DNA of 7,411 bases from Burkholderiaceae bacterium (GCA_013696665.1 JACCYC010000038.1:1-7411), one strand, 5' to 3'. Positions 1-5,138 are shown, counted from the stretch's first letter. Notes: generated by a model from the sequence alone, not told the origin. Numbers and translations are program-made.

Positions 1-87
1 GACCGTCAGACGGTCAGTTTTTTGCAAGCCGATGCGCACGCGCGTCGCAAGCGAGCGGCGCAAACGGGATTCTCTTTTCTGCATCAT
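1..87 (-). CDS. rplR: 50S ribosomal protein L18, 5' end only (cut by window edge)
   Basis: L18 binds 5S rRNA together with L5 and anchors it in the central protuberance of the large subunit. Only the first 29 codons are in the window. They begin MMQKRESRLRRS and end KTDRLTV, which matches the basic N-terminal arm of L18 (Arg-rich LRR...TR.RI followed by the conserved RLTV). The gene runs off the low-coordinate edge, so the rRNA-binding core cannot be seen. Two ATG codons lie side by side at 87 and 84. A Shine-Dalgarno-like AGGGA at 94-98 sits 6 nt before the first and 9 nt before the second, so either could be used. rplR follows rplF by 16 nt, as expected in the spc operon. Identification rests on a short N-terminus plus gene order and is secure for that reason. 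Confidence 0.9.
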   Translation of the reverse strand, partial: MMQKRESRLRRSLATRVRIGLQKTDRLTV

Positions 88-103
88 GCCAAGTCCCTCG
101 CGC

Positions 104-637
104 TTATTTCTTCTTGGTCTCTTTGATGATGACCGTTTCGCCAAAGTAGCGCACACCCTTGCCCTTGTAAGGCTCGGGTGGCTTGTAGCCGCGCACTTCG
201 GCCGCGACCTGCCCAACCTTCTGCTTGTCAGATCCGCTGATCACGATCTCAGTCTGCGTCGGCGTCACGCACTTCACGCCGACGGGCATCTGGTGCACGA
301 CAGGGTGCGAGAAGCCAAGCGACAAATTGAGCTTGTCGCCCTGCGCTTGCGCCCGGTAGCCAACTCCAACCAACGACAGGCGCCGCTCGAAACCTTTCGA
401 AACCCCCTGCACCATGCCCGCAACCAGTGCGCGCATCGTCCCGCTCATCGCGCGGGCTTCGCGCGATTCGTCAGCGGCGGCGAAACTGACTTCGCCATTC
501 GCTAAGGTCACGTTGACATTGCCAGCCTTCGGCTGCTTCAGCGTGCCCAACGGCCCTTTGACAGTAATTTCGTCGGTCGCGATCTGTACCTCAACACCTT
601 TGTCGACTGTCACCGGAACCCGTGCAACTCGAGACAT
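104..637 (-). CDS. rplF: 50S ribosomal protein L6
   Basis: L6 sits at the base of the L7/L12 stalk near the sarcin-ricin loop and the factor-binding site of the large subunit. The 177-residue product is the usual length. It starts MSRVARVPV and has the two tandem L6 folds. The second contains LVGVGYRAQ (about residues 89-97), LSLGFSHPV (105-113) and TQTEIVISG (127-135). The C-terminal L6 signature PEPYKGKGVRY is at 154-164, followed by the basic end KETKKK. The ATG at 637 comes 9 nt after the rpsH stop. The TAA of rpsH runs into AAAGGA, giving a Shine-Dalgarno site that overlaps the stop region and suggests coupled translation with S8. rplR follows downstream. Nothing is missing or broken. 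Confidence 0.98.
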   Translation of the reverse strand: MSRVARVPVTVDKGVEVQIATDEITVKGPLGTLKQPKAGNVNVTLANGEVSFAAADESREARAMSGTMRALVAGMVQGVSKGFERRLSLVGVGYRAQAQGDKLNLSLGFSHPVVHQMPVGVKCVTPTQTEIVISGSDKQKVGQVAAEVRGYKPPEPYKGKGVRYFGETVIIKETKKK

Positions 638-646
638 GTCGTTCCT

Positions 647-1075
647 TTAGGCCACGTAGCAGATCACTTCACCGCCCACGCCTTCGGTGCGCGCTTTGCG
701 GTCCGTCATCACCCCGCGCGACGTAGACACGATCGCGACACCCAGCCCATTCATCACCTGCGGAATATCGCCGCTGCCTTTATAGATACGCAGACCGGGG
801 CGCGAAACGCGCTCCAGCCGCTCGATCACAGGACGCCCCGCGTAATACTTCAGACCAATGCGGAGTTCGGGCTTCGGCGCCTTTTTGGCATCGGCCGCAG
901 CGCCGCCTGCCTCGCCATTCACAATCTCGAAGCCGTCGATATAGCCTTCGTCCTTCAGGACTTCGGCAATCGCAACCTTCAGCTTGGACGCCGGCATCGT
1001 CACATCGACCTTCTCAACGCCCTGCGCATTGCGGATGCGAGTCAGCATGTCGGCAATCGGATCACTCATACTCAT
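647..1075 (-). CDS. rpsH: 30S ribosomal protein S8
   Basis: S8 is a primary 16S rRNA-binding protein (helix 21) of the small-subunit platform. In E. coli it also represses translation of the spc operon. The product is 142 residues and starts MSMSDPIADMLTRIRNAQ, the classic N-terminus. It ends with the S8 signature STSRGVMTDRKAR and GGEVICYVA. The frame stays open upstream to 1186, inside rpsN, but the ATG at 1075 is chosen because it gives the family N-terminus and has GAGGAG at 1084-1089, 8 nt away. The protein is about 10 residues longer than the usual 130-131. The excess is an Ala/Gly-rich stretch around residues 52-66 (NGEAGGAAADAKKAP) between the N-terminal alpha/beta domain and the KYYAGRPVIERLERVSRPG core. 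The RNA-binding C-terminal half looks intact. Confidence 0.97.
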   Translation of the reverse strand: MSMSDPIADMLTRIRNAQGVEKVDVTMPASKLKVAIAEVLKDEGYIDGFEIVNGEAGGAAADAKKAPKPELRIGLKYYAGRPVIERLERVSRPGLRIYKGSGDIPQVMNGLGVAIVSTSRGVMTDRKARTEGVGGEVICYVA

Positions 1076-1083
1076 CGTTTGAT

Positions 1084-1089
1084 CTCCTC
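1084..1089 (-). promoter_or_regulatory. Shine-Dalgarno site deciding the rpsH start
   Basis: GAGGAG on the minus strand lies 8 nt upstream of the ATG at 1075, in the 16-nt gap after rpsN. It supports the MSMSDP start over the longer open frame that reaches back into rpsN. Confidence 0.85.
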
Positions 1090-1091
1090 GC

Positions 1092-1397
1092 CTACCAGCT
1101 GGCTTTGACCAGGCCGGGAATGTCGCCACGCATTGCGGCCTCGCGAATCTTGGCGCGCGCCAATCCGAACTTGCGAAAAGTGCCACGCGGACGACCGGTC
1201 ATTTCGCACCGATTACGCAGCCTGGTCGGACTCGCATTACGCGGCAGAGCCTGCAGCTGTTTCATTGCATCCATGCGGTCTTCCATCGAACGCGTCTGAT
1301 CAACGATTGCCGCCTTTAACTCGGCACGCTTCGCCGCAAATTTCTTGACGGTCGCAACGCGCTTGGCTTCGCGATTTACTAATGAGAGTTTGGCCAA
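1092..1397 (-). CDS. rpsN: 30S ribosomal protein S14, TTG start
   Basis: S14 is a late-assembling protein of the small-subunit head, beside S3 and S10. The 101-residue product is the long type without zinc: it has a single Cys (64) and no CXXC pairs. The start MAKLSLVNREAKR, the S14 signature region LRNRCEMTGRPRGTFRKFGLAR (about 60-81) and the end GDIPGLVKASW are all canonical. The first codon is TTG at 1397. No ATG or GTG lies at or just before this point in frame, and the second residue onward matches the family exactly, so TTG is the only reasonable start. AGGGGG at 1402-1407, merged with the TAG stop of rplE, lies 4 nt upstream. A TTG start is unusual for a highly expressed ribosomal gene. 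It may be real, or one wrong base may hide an ATG. Confidence 0.96.
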   Translation of the reverse strand: MAKLSLVNREAKRVATVKKFAAKRAELKAAIVDQTRSMEDRMDAMKQLQALPRNASPTRLRNRCEMTGRPRGTFRKFGLARAKIREAAMRGDIPGLVKASW

Positions 1398-1401
1398 AAG
1401 A

Positions 1402-1407
1402 CCCCCT
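1402..1407 (-). promoter_or_regulatory. Shine-Dalgarno site of rpsN, fused to the rplE stop
   Basis: The minus strand reads TAGGGGGTCTT and then the TTG start. The G-run begins inside the TAG stop of rplE and ends 4 nt before TTG. This is a strong but slightly close ribosome binding site. It supports initiation at the TTG and coupling to L5 translation. Confidence 0.7.
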
Positions 1408-1945
1408 AATTCCTGAACGGAAAGCGGAACGCAGCCAGCAATGCCTTGGCCTCGTCGTCCGACTTCGCAGTCGTGGTAATGCTGATGTTCAAGCCCCGGA
1501 GTTTGTCGATCTTGTCGTACTCGATCTCGGGGAAAATGATCTGTTCCTTGATGCCGATGTTGTAATTACCACGCCCATCGAACGCGCGACCCGATACACC
1601 GCGGAAATCGCGCACCCGCGGAAATGCAACCGTCACAAGGCGATCAAGAAATTCGTACATCCGCTGGCCGCGCAACGTGACCATCGTGCCGATCGCCAGG
1701 TTCTCGCGAATCTTAAAGTTCGCAATCGCCTTGCGCGACTTCGTGACGACCGGCTTCTGCCCCGCAATCTTGGTCAGATCCGCCACCGCGGTATCAATGT
1801 TCTTCTTGTCGTTGACCGCTTCGCCCACACCCATATTGAGCGTGATCTTCGTGATGCGGGGGACTTCCATCACGCTCTTGTAGCCAAATTTCTCGACCAG
1901 CTCAGGCACAACTTTCTCGCGGTATTGGTCATGCAAGCGCGCCAT
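1406..1945 (-). CDS. rplE: 50S ribosomal protein L5
   Basis: L5 binds 5S rRNA with L18 and forms part of the central protuberance and the bridge to the small subunit near the P site. The 179-residue product has the standard length. Recognisable segments are MARLHDQYREKVVPELVEKF at the start, the L5 signature region VPRITKITLNMGVGEAV (28-44), GQKPVVTKSRKAIANFKIRE (62-81), the P-site loop region RDFRGVSGRAFDGRGNY (112-128) and the end AAFRFPFRN. The ATG at 1945 is only 2 nt after the rplX TAA. Its Shine-Dalgarno GGGAGG (1952-1957) is formed by the final Gly codons of rplX. In E. coli the S8 repressor binds the mRNA around this start. I could not identify an S8-type bulged helix here by eye, so that control is only possible. 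Confidence 0.98.
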   Translation of the reverse strand: MARLHDQYREKVVPELVEKFGYKSVMEVPRITKITLNMGVGEAVNDKKNIDTAVADLTKIAGQKPVVTKSRKAIANFKIRENLAIGTMVTLRGQRMYEFLDRLVTVAFPRVRDFRGVSGRAFDGRGNYNIGIKEQIIFPEIEYDKIDKLRGLNISITTTAKSDDEAKALLAAFRFPFRN

Positions 1946-1947
1946 CG

Positions 1948-2328
1948 TTAACCTCCCGCCGCTTTCTGCTTCGCCTTGGCTGATGCCTTGGCCGGTTTTG
2001 CCGGTTTGCCAGCGCTCTGGCCGACCAGATTGCCGTTGACCTTAAACACGCGCGACCGTTTGCCGTCAACGTCCTTGATCTGAATTCGGCCACCCTTGCC
2101 TGTCGCGGGATCAAACAGCATTACGTTGCTGCGATCCATCGACATCGTCTTGTCGGCGATACCGCCCGTCACGTTTTTCATCGGGTTAGGCCGCGTGTGC
2201 TTTTTGACGATGTTGACGCCTTCGACCATCACACGCGTGGTTCCCACAAGGGTCAGCACGACACCACGCTTGCCCTTGTCTTTGCCGGTAATGACGATCA
2301 CCTCGTCGCCTTTGCGAATACGTTCCAT
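1948..2328 (-). CDS. rplX: 50S ribosomal protein L24 with basic C-terminal tail
   Basis: L24 is an early assembly initiator of the large subunit, bound near the 5' end of 23S rRNA close to the exit tunnel. The 126-residue product opens with a KOW-type segment MERIRKGDEVIVITGKDKGKRG (about residues 1-22), then VMVEGVNIVKKHTRPNP (33-49) and GGIADKTMSMDRSNVMLFDP (55-74). The core ends near KRSRVFKVNGN (90-100). L24 is usually about 102-105 residues. Here about 22 extra residues, rich in Lys, Ala and Pro (GKPAKPAKASAKAKQKAAGG), follow the core. The ATG at 2328 is 19 nt after the rplN stop, with AGGAA 6 nt upstream. The last codons encode Gly-Gly and supply the ribosome binding site of rplE. The identity is certain. 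The tail looks like a lineage-specific rRNA-binding extension. Confidence 0.97.
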   Translation of the reverse strand: MERIRKGDEVIVITGKDKGKRGVVLTLVGTTRVMVEGVNIVKKHTRPNPMKNVTGGIADKTMSMDRSNVMLFDPATGKGGRIQIKDVDGKRSRVFKVNGNLVGQSAGKPAKPAKASAKAKQKAAGG

Positions 2329-2347
2329 GTCCGATTCCTGCCGCTTT

Positions 2348-2716
2348 CTAAAGAACCTCAGGCGCGAGCGATACGATCTTCATAAACCGCTCAGTGCGAA
2401 GCTCGCGCGTAACCGGGCCAAAGATGCGCGTGCCTATCGGTTCAAGCTTTGCGTTGAGCAGCACCGCGGCATTGCCATCGAATTTGATTGCCGATCCATC
2501 ACGGCGCCTCAGGCCCTTTGCCGTACGGACCACCACGGCGCTATAAACCTCGCCTTTTTTGACACGGCCGCGCGGTGCAGCTTCCTTGATCGTGACTTTG
2601 ATCACGTCGCCGATGCCCGCATAGCGCCGCTTTGACCCACCGAGTACCTTGATGCACATCACAGATTTGGCGCCGGTGTTGTCGGCGACGTTAAGCATCG
2701 ATTGCATTTGAATCAT
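2348..2716 (-). CDS. rplN: 50S ribosomal protein L14, first gene of the spc part
   Basis: L14 lies on the intersubunit face of the large subunit, where it contacts 16S rRNA and L19 and is the docking site of the silencing factor RsfS. The 122-residue product has exactly the usual length. It starts MIQMQSMLNVADNTGAKSVMCIKVLGG. The L14 signature region is GDVIKVTIKEAAPRGRVKKGEVYSAVVVRT (about 37-65), and it ends FMKIVSLAPEVL. The ATG at 2716 is chosen over an in-frame GTG at 2737 because it gives the family N-terminus and has AAGG at 2725-2728, 8 nt away. It is the first gene after the largest gap in the window. A candidate promoter lies about 165 nt upstream, and a tight hairpin abuts its ribosome binding site. 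Confidence 0.98.
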   Translation of the reverse strand: MIQMQSMLNVADNTGAKSVMCIKVLGGSKRRYAGIGDVIKVTIKEAAPRGRVKKGEVYSAVVVRTAKGLRRRDGSAIKFDGNAAVLLNAKLEPIGTRIFGPVTRELRTERFMKIVSLAPEVL

Positions 2717-2724
2717 TGTTTGCG

Positions 2725-2742
2725 CCTTGCGCGTCACCGCGC
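2725..2742 (-). promoter_or_regulatory. rplN ribosome binding site with adjoining GNRA-loop hairpin
   Basis: On the minus strand, GCGCG, then GTGA, then CGCGC (2729-2742) can form a perfect 5-bp GC stem closed by a GTGA tetraloop, a member of the stable GNRA class. The Shine-Dalgarno AAGG (2725-2728) starts right at the foot of the stem, 8 nt before the ATG. The stem does not cover the AAGG. It could place or stack beside the site, or bind a protein. The pairing is seen directly; any regulatory role is inference. Confidence 0.4.
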
Positions 2743-2879
2743 GTGTGCTTACGCCAATACGACAAGCCCGGATGCATTTCCCAACTTCACCCGACGTTGC
2801 GCTGTTCTGCAGCTACGGTCAGTCTTGGGCCCCGTCTGGGGAGATATTCTTTGTCCGCTCAACTCGAGCGAAGCCCGCG

Positions 2880-2909
2880 AGTATATCCGACAGCGACTCA
2901 GCGCCGCAA
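2880..2909 (-). promoter_or_regulatory. Candidate sigma-70 promoter for the spc genes
   Basis: In the rpsQ-rplN gap the minus strand has TTGCGG (2904-2909), an 18-nt spacer and TATACT (2880-2885). The -10 box matches TATAAT at five of six bases. The -35 box matches TTGACA only at TTG. A start near 2873 would give a leader of about 157 nt before rplN. This agrees with E. coli, where the spc promoter lies between rpsQ and rplN. The rest of the 205-nt gap (2717-2921) holds no gene I can support and no clear rho-independent terminator, so read-through from the S10 part is also likely. Confidence 0.4.
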
Positions 2910-2921
2910 CTCAACAAACCG

Positions 2922-3209
2922 TCAAATGACCTGTGCAACCTTTACCACACGCGTCACTTTCCACGTCTTGGTACGGGAAATCGGACGCGACGCCGCGATT
3001 TCGACGACGTCACCCTCGTTGACCGCATCGGTCTCGTCGTGCGCGTGATACTTGTTCGACTTGACGATGTATTTGCCGTAGATGGGGTGCTTCTGCCGAC
3101 GCTCCACCAGCACTGTGACGGTTTTGGTCATCTTGTTGCTCACGACCTTGCCGACCAGCGTGTGCTGCAGCGATTTCTTTTGATTCTCCAAAGCATTCTC
3201 CGCGTTCAT
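2922..3209 (-). CDS. rpsQ: 30S ribosomal protein S17
   Basis: S17 is a primary 16S rRNA-binding protein with an OB fold, needed early in small-subunit assembly. The 95-residue product has the S17 core HTLVGKVVSNKMTKTVTVLVER (about 16-37), KHPIYGKYIVKSNKYHAHDE (40-59) and NEGDVVEIAASRPISRTKTW (64-83). It is about 10 residues longer than E. coli S17. The excess is an Asn/Glu/Lys-rich N-terminus (MNAENALENQKKS), a variable region in betaproteobacteria. The ATG at 3209 overlaps the rpmC stop as ATGA (3206-3209), so it is probably translated by ribosomes finishing L29. An AAGG about 10 nt upstream lies within rpmC. This is the last gene of the S10 part; a 204-nt gap follows its TGA. Confidence 0.97.
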   Translation of the reverse strand: MNAENALENQKKSLQHTLVGKVVSNKMTKTVTVLVERRQKHPIYGKYIVKSNKYHAHDETDAVNEGDVVEIAASRPISRTKTWKVTRVVKVAQVI

Positions 3210-3400
3210 TTGACCGCAGCCTTTTGCGACAACACGGTGCGCACCCGAGCGATGTCACGCTTGGTCCGGCGCAGCTGACTCGTATTCGCAAGCTGCTGGG
3301 TGGCGTGCTGCATGCGCAGCGAAAAGTGCGCCCGCTGCAGTTCCTGTAGTTCCTTTAACAGCGCGTCGTTGTCTTTGCCGCGCATTTCCTTGGCTTTCAT
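3206..3400 (-). CDS. rpmC: 50S ribosomal protein L29
   Basis: L29 is a small two-helix protein at the rim of the peptide exit tunnel next to L23. With L23 it is part of the landing site for trigger factor and SRP. The 64-residue product has the expected size and helical-hairpin pattern. It starts MKAKEMRGKDNDALLKELQELQ, and the central AHFSLRMQHATQQLANTSQLRRTKRDIARVRT (about 24-55) matches the family signature. The ATG at 3400 follows the rplP TAA by 9 nt, with AAGGGG formed partly by that stop codon. Its own TGA overlaps the rpsQ start as ATGA. The end of the gene is Lys/Ala-rich (QKAAVK). Confidence 0.97.
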   Translation of the reverse strand: MKAKEMRGKDNDALLKELQELQRAHFSLRMQHATQQLANTSQLRRTKRDIARVRTVLSQKAAVK

Positions 3401-3409
3401 CGCAACCCC

Positions 3410-3826
3410 TTATTGCCCGAGCTGACGCGTAACAAACGTCGTCTTCAGCGGCAACTTGGCAGCCGCCAGCGCGAATGCTTCGCGCGCGAGTTGTTCGTTG
3501 ACGCCGTCGAGCTCATAGACCACATTTCCAGGCTTGACTTCGGCGACCCAGTACTCCGGGTTTCCCTTGCCGTTGCCCATCCGTACCTCGGCCGGCTTTT
3601 GCGAAATCGGCTTGTCGGGGAACACGCGAATCCAAACGCGCCCACCGCGCTTGATATGACGGCTGATGGCACGCCGCGCGGCTTCAATCTGACGCGCGGT
3701 CAAACGGCCGCGCTCGGTCACCTTGAGGCCAAACTCACCAAATGACACATGCGCGCCCCGCAGCGCGAGGCCGCGATTGCGCCCCTTCTGTTCCTTGCGA
3801 TATTTGCGTCGAGCCGGCTGCAGCAT
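3410..3826 (-). CDS. rplP: 50S ribosomal protein L16
   Basis: L16 binds 23S rRNA near the A site and the 5S rRNA. It is a late assembly protein that helps position A-site tRNA. The 138-residue product has normal length. It starts MLQPARRKYRKEQKGRNRG and carries the L16 signature regions KRGGRVWIRVFPDKPISQKP (about 59-78) and EVRMGNGKGNPEYWVAEVKPG (80-100). Arg82 corresponds to the residue that E. coli hydroxylates through RoxA (YcfD), so the target is conserved. The ATG at 3826 follows the rpsC TAG by only 3 nt. Its Shine-Dalgarno GGGGAG lies in the last rpsC codons, which suggests coupling to S3. Confidence 0.98.
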   Translation of the reverse strand: MLQPARRKYRKEQKGRNRGLALRGAHVSFGEFGLKVTERGRLTARQIEAARRAISRHIKRGGRVWIRVFPDKPISQKPAEVRMGNGKGNPEYWVAEVKPGNVVYELDGVNEQLAREAFALAAAKLPLKTTFVTRQLGQ

Positions 3827-3829
3827 CGT

Positions 3830-4765
3830 CTACTCCCCGTCCTTGCTGCCGCCACTGGCGCCATTGGTAGCTGCAGGCGGAGTCGTCCCGGTTTTCTTTA
3901 CGCGCTTGATCACCGGCTTCGCAGGGGCGGCGGGGGGCGGCAGCGCGGCCGGTGTCGCGGCAGCATTGGTTGGATCGGCGGCCTTGCGCGCACGCTTGGT
4001 GGGCGTCCTGGCGGCAGGCGGGCGATCACCCGCAGGTCGATCGCCGGCCGGACGGTCACTCGGTCGATCGCGGCGCGGCCTGCGATCGTCGCGCTCAGGC
4101 GGCGGCGCCGCATCAGCGGCCCCGGGCGCTTCGTTGCGGCCAAGCGTGTCACCTTTGTAAACCCAGACCTTGACGCCGATCACGCCGTACGTGGTCTTGG
4201 CTTCAGAAGTTCCGTAATCAATGTCGGCACGCAGCGTATGCAGCGGCACGCGACCCTCGCGATACCACTCGGTCCGCGCGATTTCGATTCCGTTCAGCCT
4301 GCCCGCACTCATGATCTTGATGCCTTGTGCACCCAGCCGCATTGCGTTTTGCATCGCACGCTTCATTGCGCGGCGGAACATGATCCGCTTCTCGAGCTGT
4401 TGTGTAATCGAATCGGCAATCAGCTGCGCCTCGAGCTCGGGCTTGCGAATCTCTTCGATATTCACGTGCACTGGCACGCCAAGCATTTTCTGCAGCGCTG
4501 TTTTCAGCGACTCGATGTCTTCGCCTTTCTTGCCGATCACGACACCGGGGCGTGCCGAGTAGATCGTTATGCGCGCGTTTTTCGCCGGACGCTCGATCAG
4601 GATGCGGCCAACCGAGGCCCCCCGAAGGCGCTTGCGTAAAAACTCACGCACCTTCAGATCCTCGCCCAGCATCCGCGGAAATTCAGGTCCCGTCGCAAAC
4701 CAGCGCGAGGACCAATTTTTTGTCACCGGCAACCGGAATCCGGTTGGATTGATCTTCTGACCCAT
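3830..4765 (-). CDS. rpsC: 30S ribosomal protein S3 with long disordered C-terminal tail
   Basis: S3 forms the mRNA entry tunnel of the small-subunit head with S4 and S5 and takes part in mRNA helicase activity. Residues 1-210 are canonical. They comprise the N-terminal MGQKINPTGFRLPVTKNWSS, the KH domain with its GKKG loop (78-81), VNIEEIRKPELEAQLIADSI, the region around residues 125-150 that includes FRRAMKRAMQNAMRLGAQG, and GREGR-type strand WYREGRVPLHTLRADIDYGT followed by VKVWVYKGDTLGR. The product is 311 residues, against about 233 in E. coli and roughly 265 in Burkholderia. The excess is a low-complexity tail from about residue 211: an Arg/Asp/Pro part with DRPAG repeats, then a Pro/Ala part with the basic patches KRARK and KRVKK. 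The ATG at 4765 is 8 nt after the rplV TAG, which merges with the Shine-Dalgarno AGGA. Confidence 0.97.
   Translation of the reverse strand: MGQKINPTGFRLPVTKNWSSRWFATGPEFPRMLGEDLKVREFLRKRLRGASVGRILIERPAKNARITIYSARPGVVIGKKGEDIESLKTALQKMLGVPVHVNIEEIRKPELEAQLIADSITQQLEKRIMFRRAMKRAMQNAMRLGAQGIKIMSAGRLNGIEIARTEWYREGRVPLHTLRADIDYGTSEAKTTYGVIGVKVWVYKGDTLGRNEAPGAADAAPPPERDDRRPRRDRPSDRPAGDRPAGDRPPAARTPTKRARKAADPTNAAATPAALPPPAAPAKPVIKRVKKTGTTPPAATNGASGGSKDGE
4016..4069 (-). repeat. DRPAG repeats in the S3 tail
   Basis: Residues 233-250 of S3 read DRPSDRPAGDRPAGDRPP, four Asp-Arg-Pro units. The codons differ between units (for example the Arg codons CGT, CGA and CGC), so the repeat is clearer in protein than in DNA. 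Palindromic CGATCG occurs at 4038-4043 and 4065-4070 inside the run, and again just outside at 4083-4088, partly because GAT-CGN codes for Asp-Arg. Confidence 0.8.
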
Positions 4766-4773
4766 CGATGGTC

Positions 4774-5127
4774 CTATTTCTTCTGTTTCTTCAGTTTTGC
4801 GTCGCCGACCGTCACAAAAATGTGGCAGGTCTTCTTCGTGATCCGGGTGCCGCGGCCCTTCGCACGTGCGGCGAAGCGACGCAGGGACGGGCCCTGTTCG
4901 ACAAAAATTCGCGTGATGCGCAAGTCGTCGATATCTGCGCCGTCGTTGTGCTCGGCATTGGCGATCGCCGACTCGACCGCCTTCTTGATCAAACCCGCGG
5001 CCTTCTTCTGCGTGAACGACAGAATGTTCAACGCTTTGTCGACAGGTTTGCCGCGAATCAGATCTGCGACCAGCCGGCCCTTCTGCGCCGACAAGCGCAC
5101 GCCGCGCACCGATGCTGAGGTTTCCAT
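4774..5127 (-). CDS. rplV: 50S ribosomal protein L22
   Basis: L22 reaches through the large subunit and its hairpin loop lines the narrow part of the peptide exit tunnel, where macrolide-resistance changes occur. The 117-residue product starts METSASVRGVRLSAQKGRLVADL. It carries VESAIANAEHNDGADIDDL (51-69), the tunnel hairpin region around RFAARAKGRGTRITKKTCHIFVTV (84-107), and ends in a Lys-rich DAKLKKQKK. It is about 7-8 residues longer than the common 109-110 because of that tail. The ATG at 5127 is chosen over the in-frame GTG at 5136: METS is the family start, and the GTG lies within the Shine-Dalgarno AGGTGA (5133-5138). The gene begins 9 nt after the rpsS TAG, and that stop codon is part of the same site. 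Confidence 0.97.
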   Translation of the reverse strand: METSASVRGVRLSAQKGRLVADLIRGKPVDKALNILSFTQKKAAGLIKKAVESAIANAEHNDGADIDDLRITRIFVEQGPSLRRFAARAKGRGTRITKKTCHIFVTVGDAKLKKQKK

Positions 5128-5132
5128 TGTTG

Positions 5133-5138
5133 TCACCT
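5133..5138 (-). promoter_or_regulatory. Shine-Dalgarno site deciding the rplV start
   Basis: AGGTGA on the minus strand begins inside the TAG stop of rpsS and ends 5 nt before the ATG at 5127. The competing in-frame GTG at 5136 is part of this site, so it is very unlikely to be the start. Confidence 0.85.

Noticed and set aside
1382..1951. Plus-strand open frame of 189 codons opposite rplE
   Set aside because: It covers L5 almost exactly in antisense, which is typical of a shadow frame in GC-rich DNA.
1946..1990. S8 repressor operator around the rplX-rplE junction, as in E. coli
   Set aside because: I could not draw a convincing helix with the bulged bases S8 needs. A covariance-model search of this junction would decide.
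2691..2777. Minus-strand 28-codon frame (starts MHPGLSYWRK) in the rplN leader, overlapping the rplN start in another frame
   Set aside because: It could be a leader peptide, but it has no clear Shine-Dalgarno, no run of regulatory codons, and is short enough to arise by chance.
2854..2872. Seven-pair hairpin (with one G-T pair) on the minus strand downstream of the candidate promoter, considered as the S10-operon terminator
   Set aside because: The stem is modest and no T-run follows, so it does not fit a rho-independent terminator.
2727..3278. Plus-strand open frame of 183 codons crossing the rpsQ-rplN gap
   Set aside because: It overlaps rpmC and rpsQ in antisense over much of its length, and its translation is Arg-rich with no pattern of a real protein.
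3749..4639. Plus-strand open frame of 296 codons opposite rpsC
   Set aside because: It is antisense to an unmistakable S3 gene. The Arg/Ala/Gly-rich translation reflects GC-rich codons of the opposite strand and matches no family I know.
5128..5136. GTG at 5136 as an earlier rplV start
   Set aside because: It is part of the AGGTGA Shine-Dalgarno site, and METS at 5127 is the family N-terminus.
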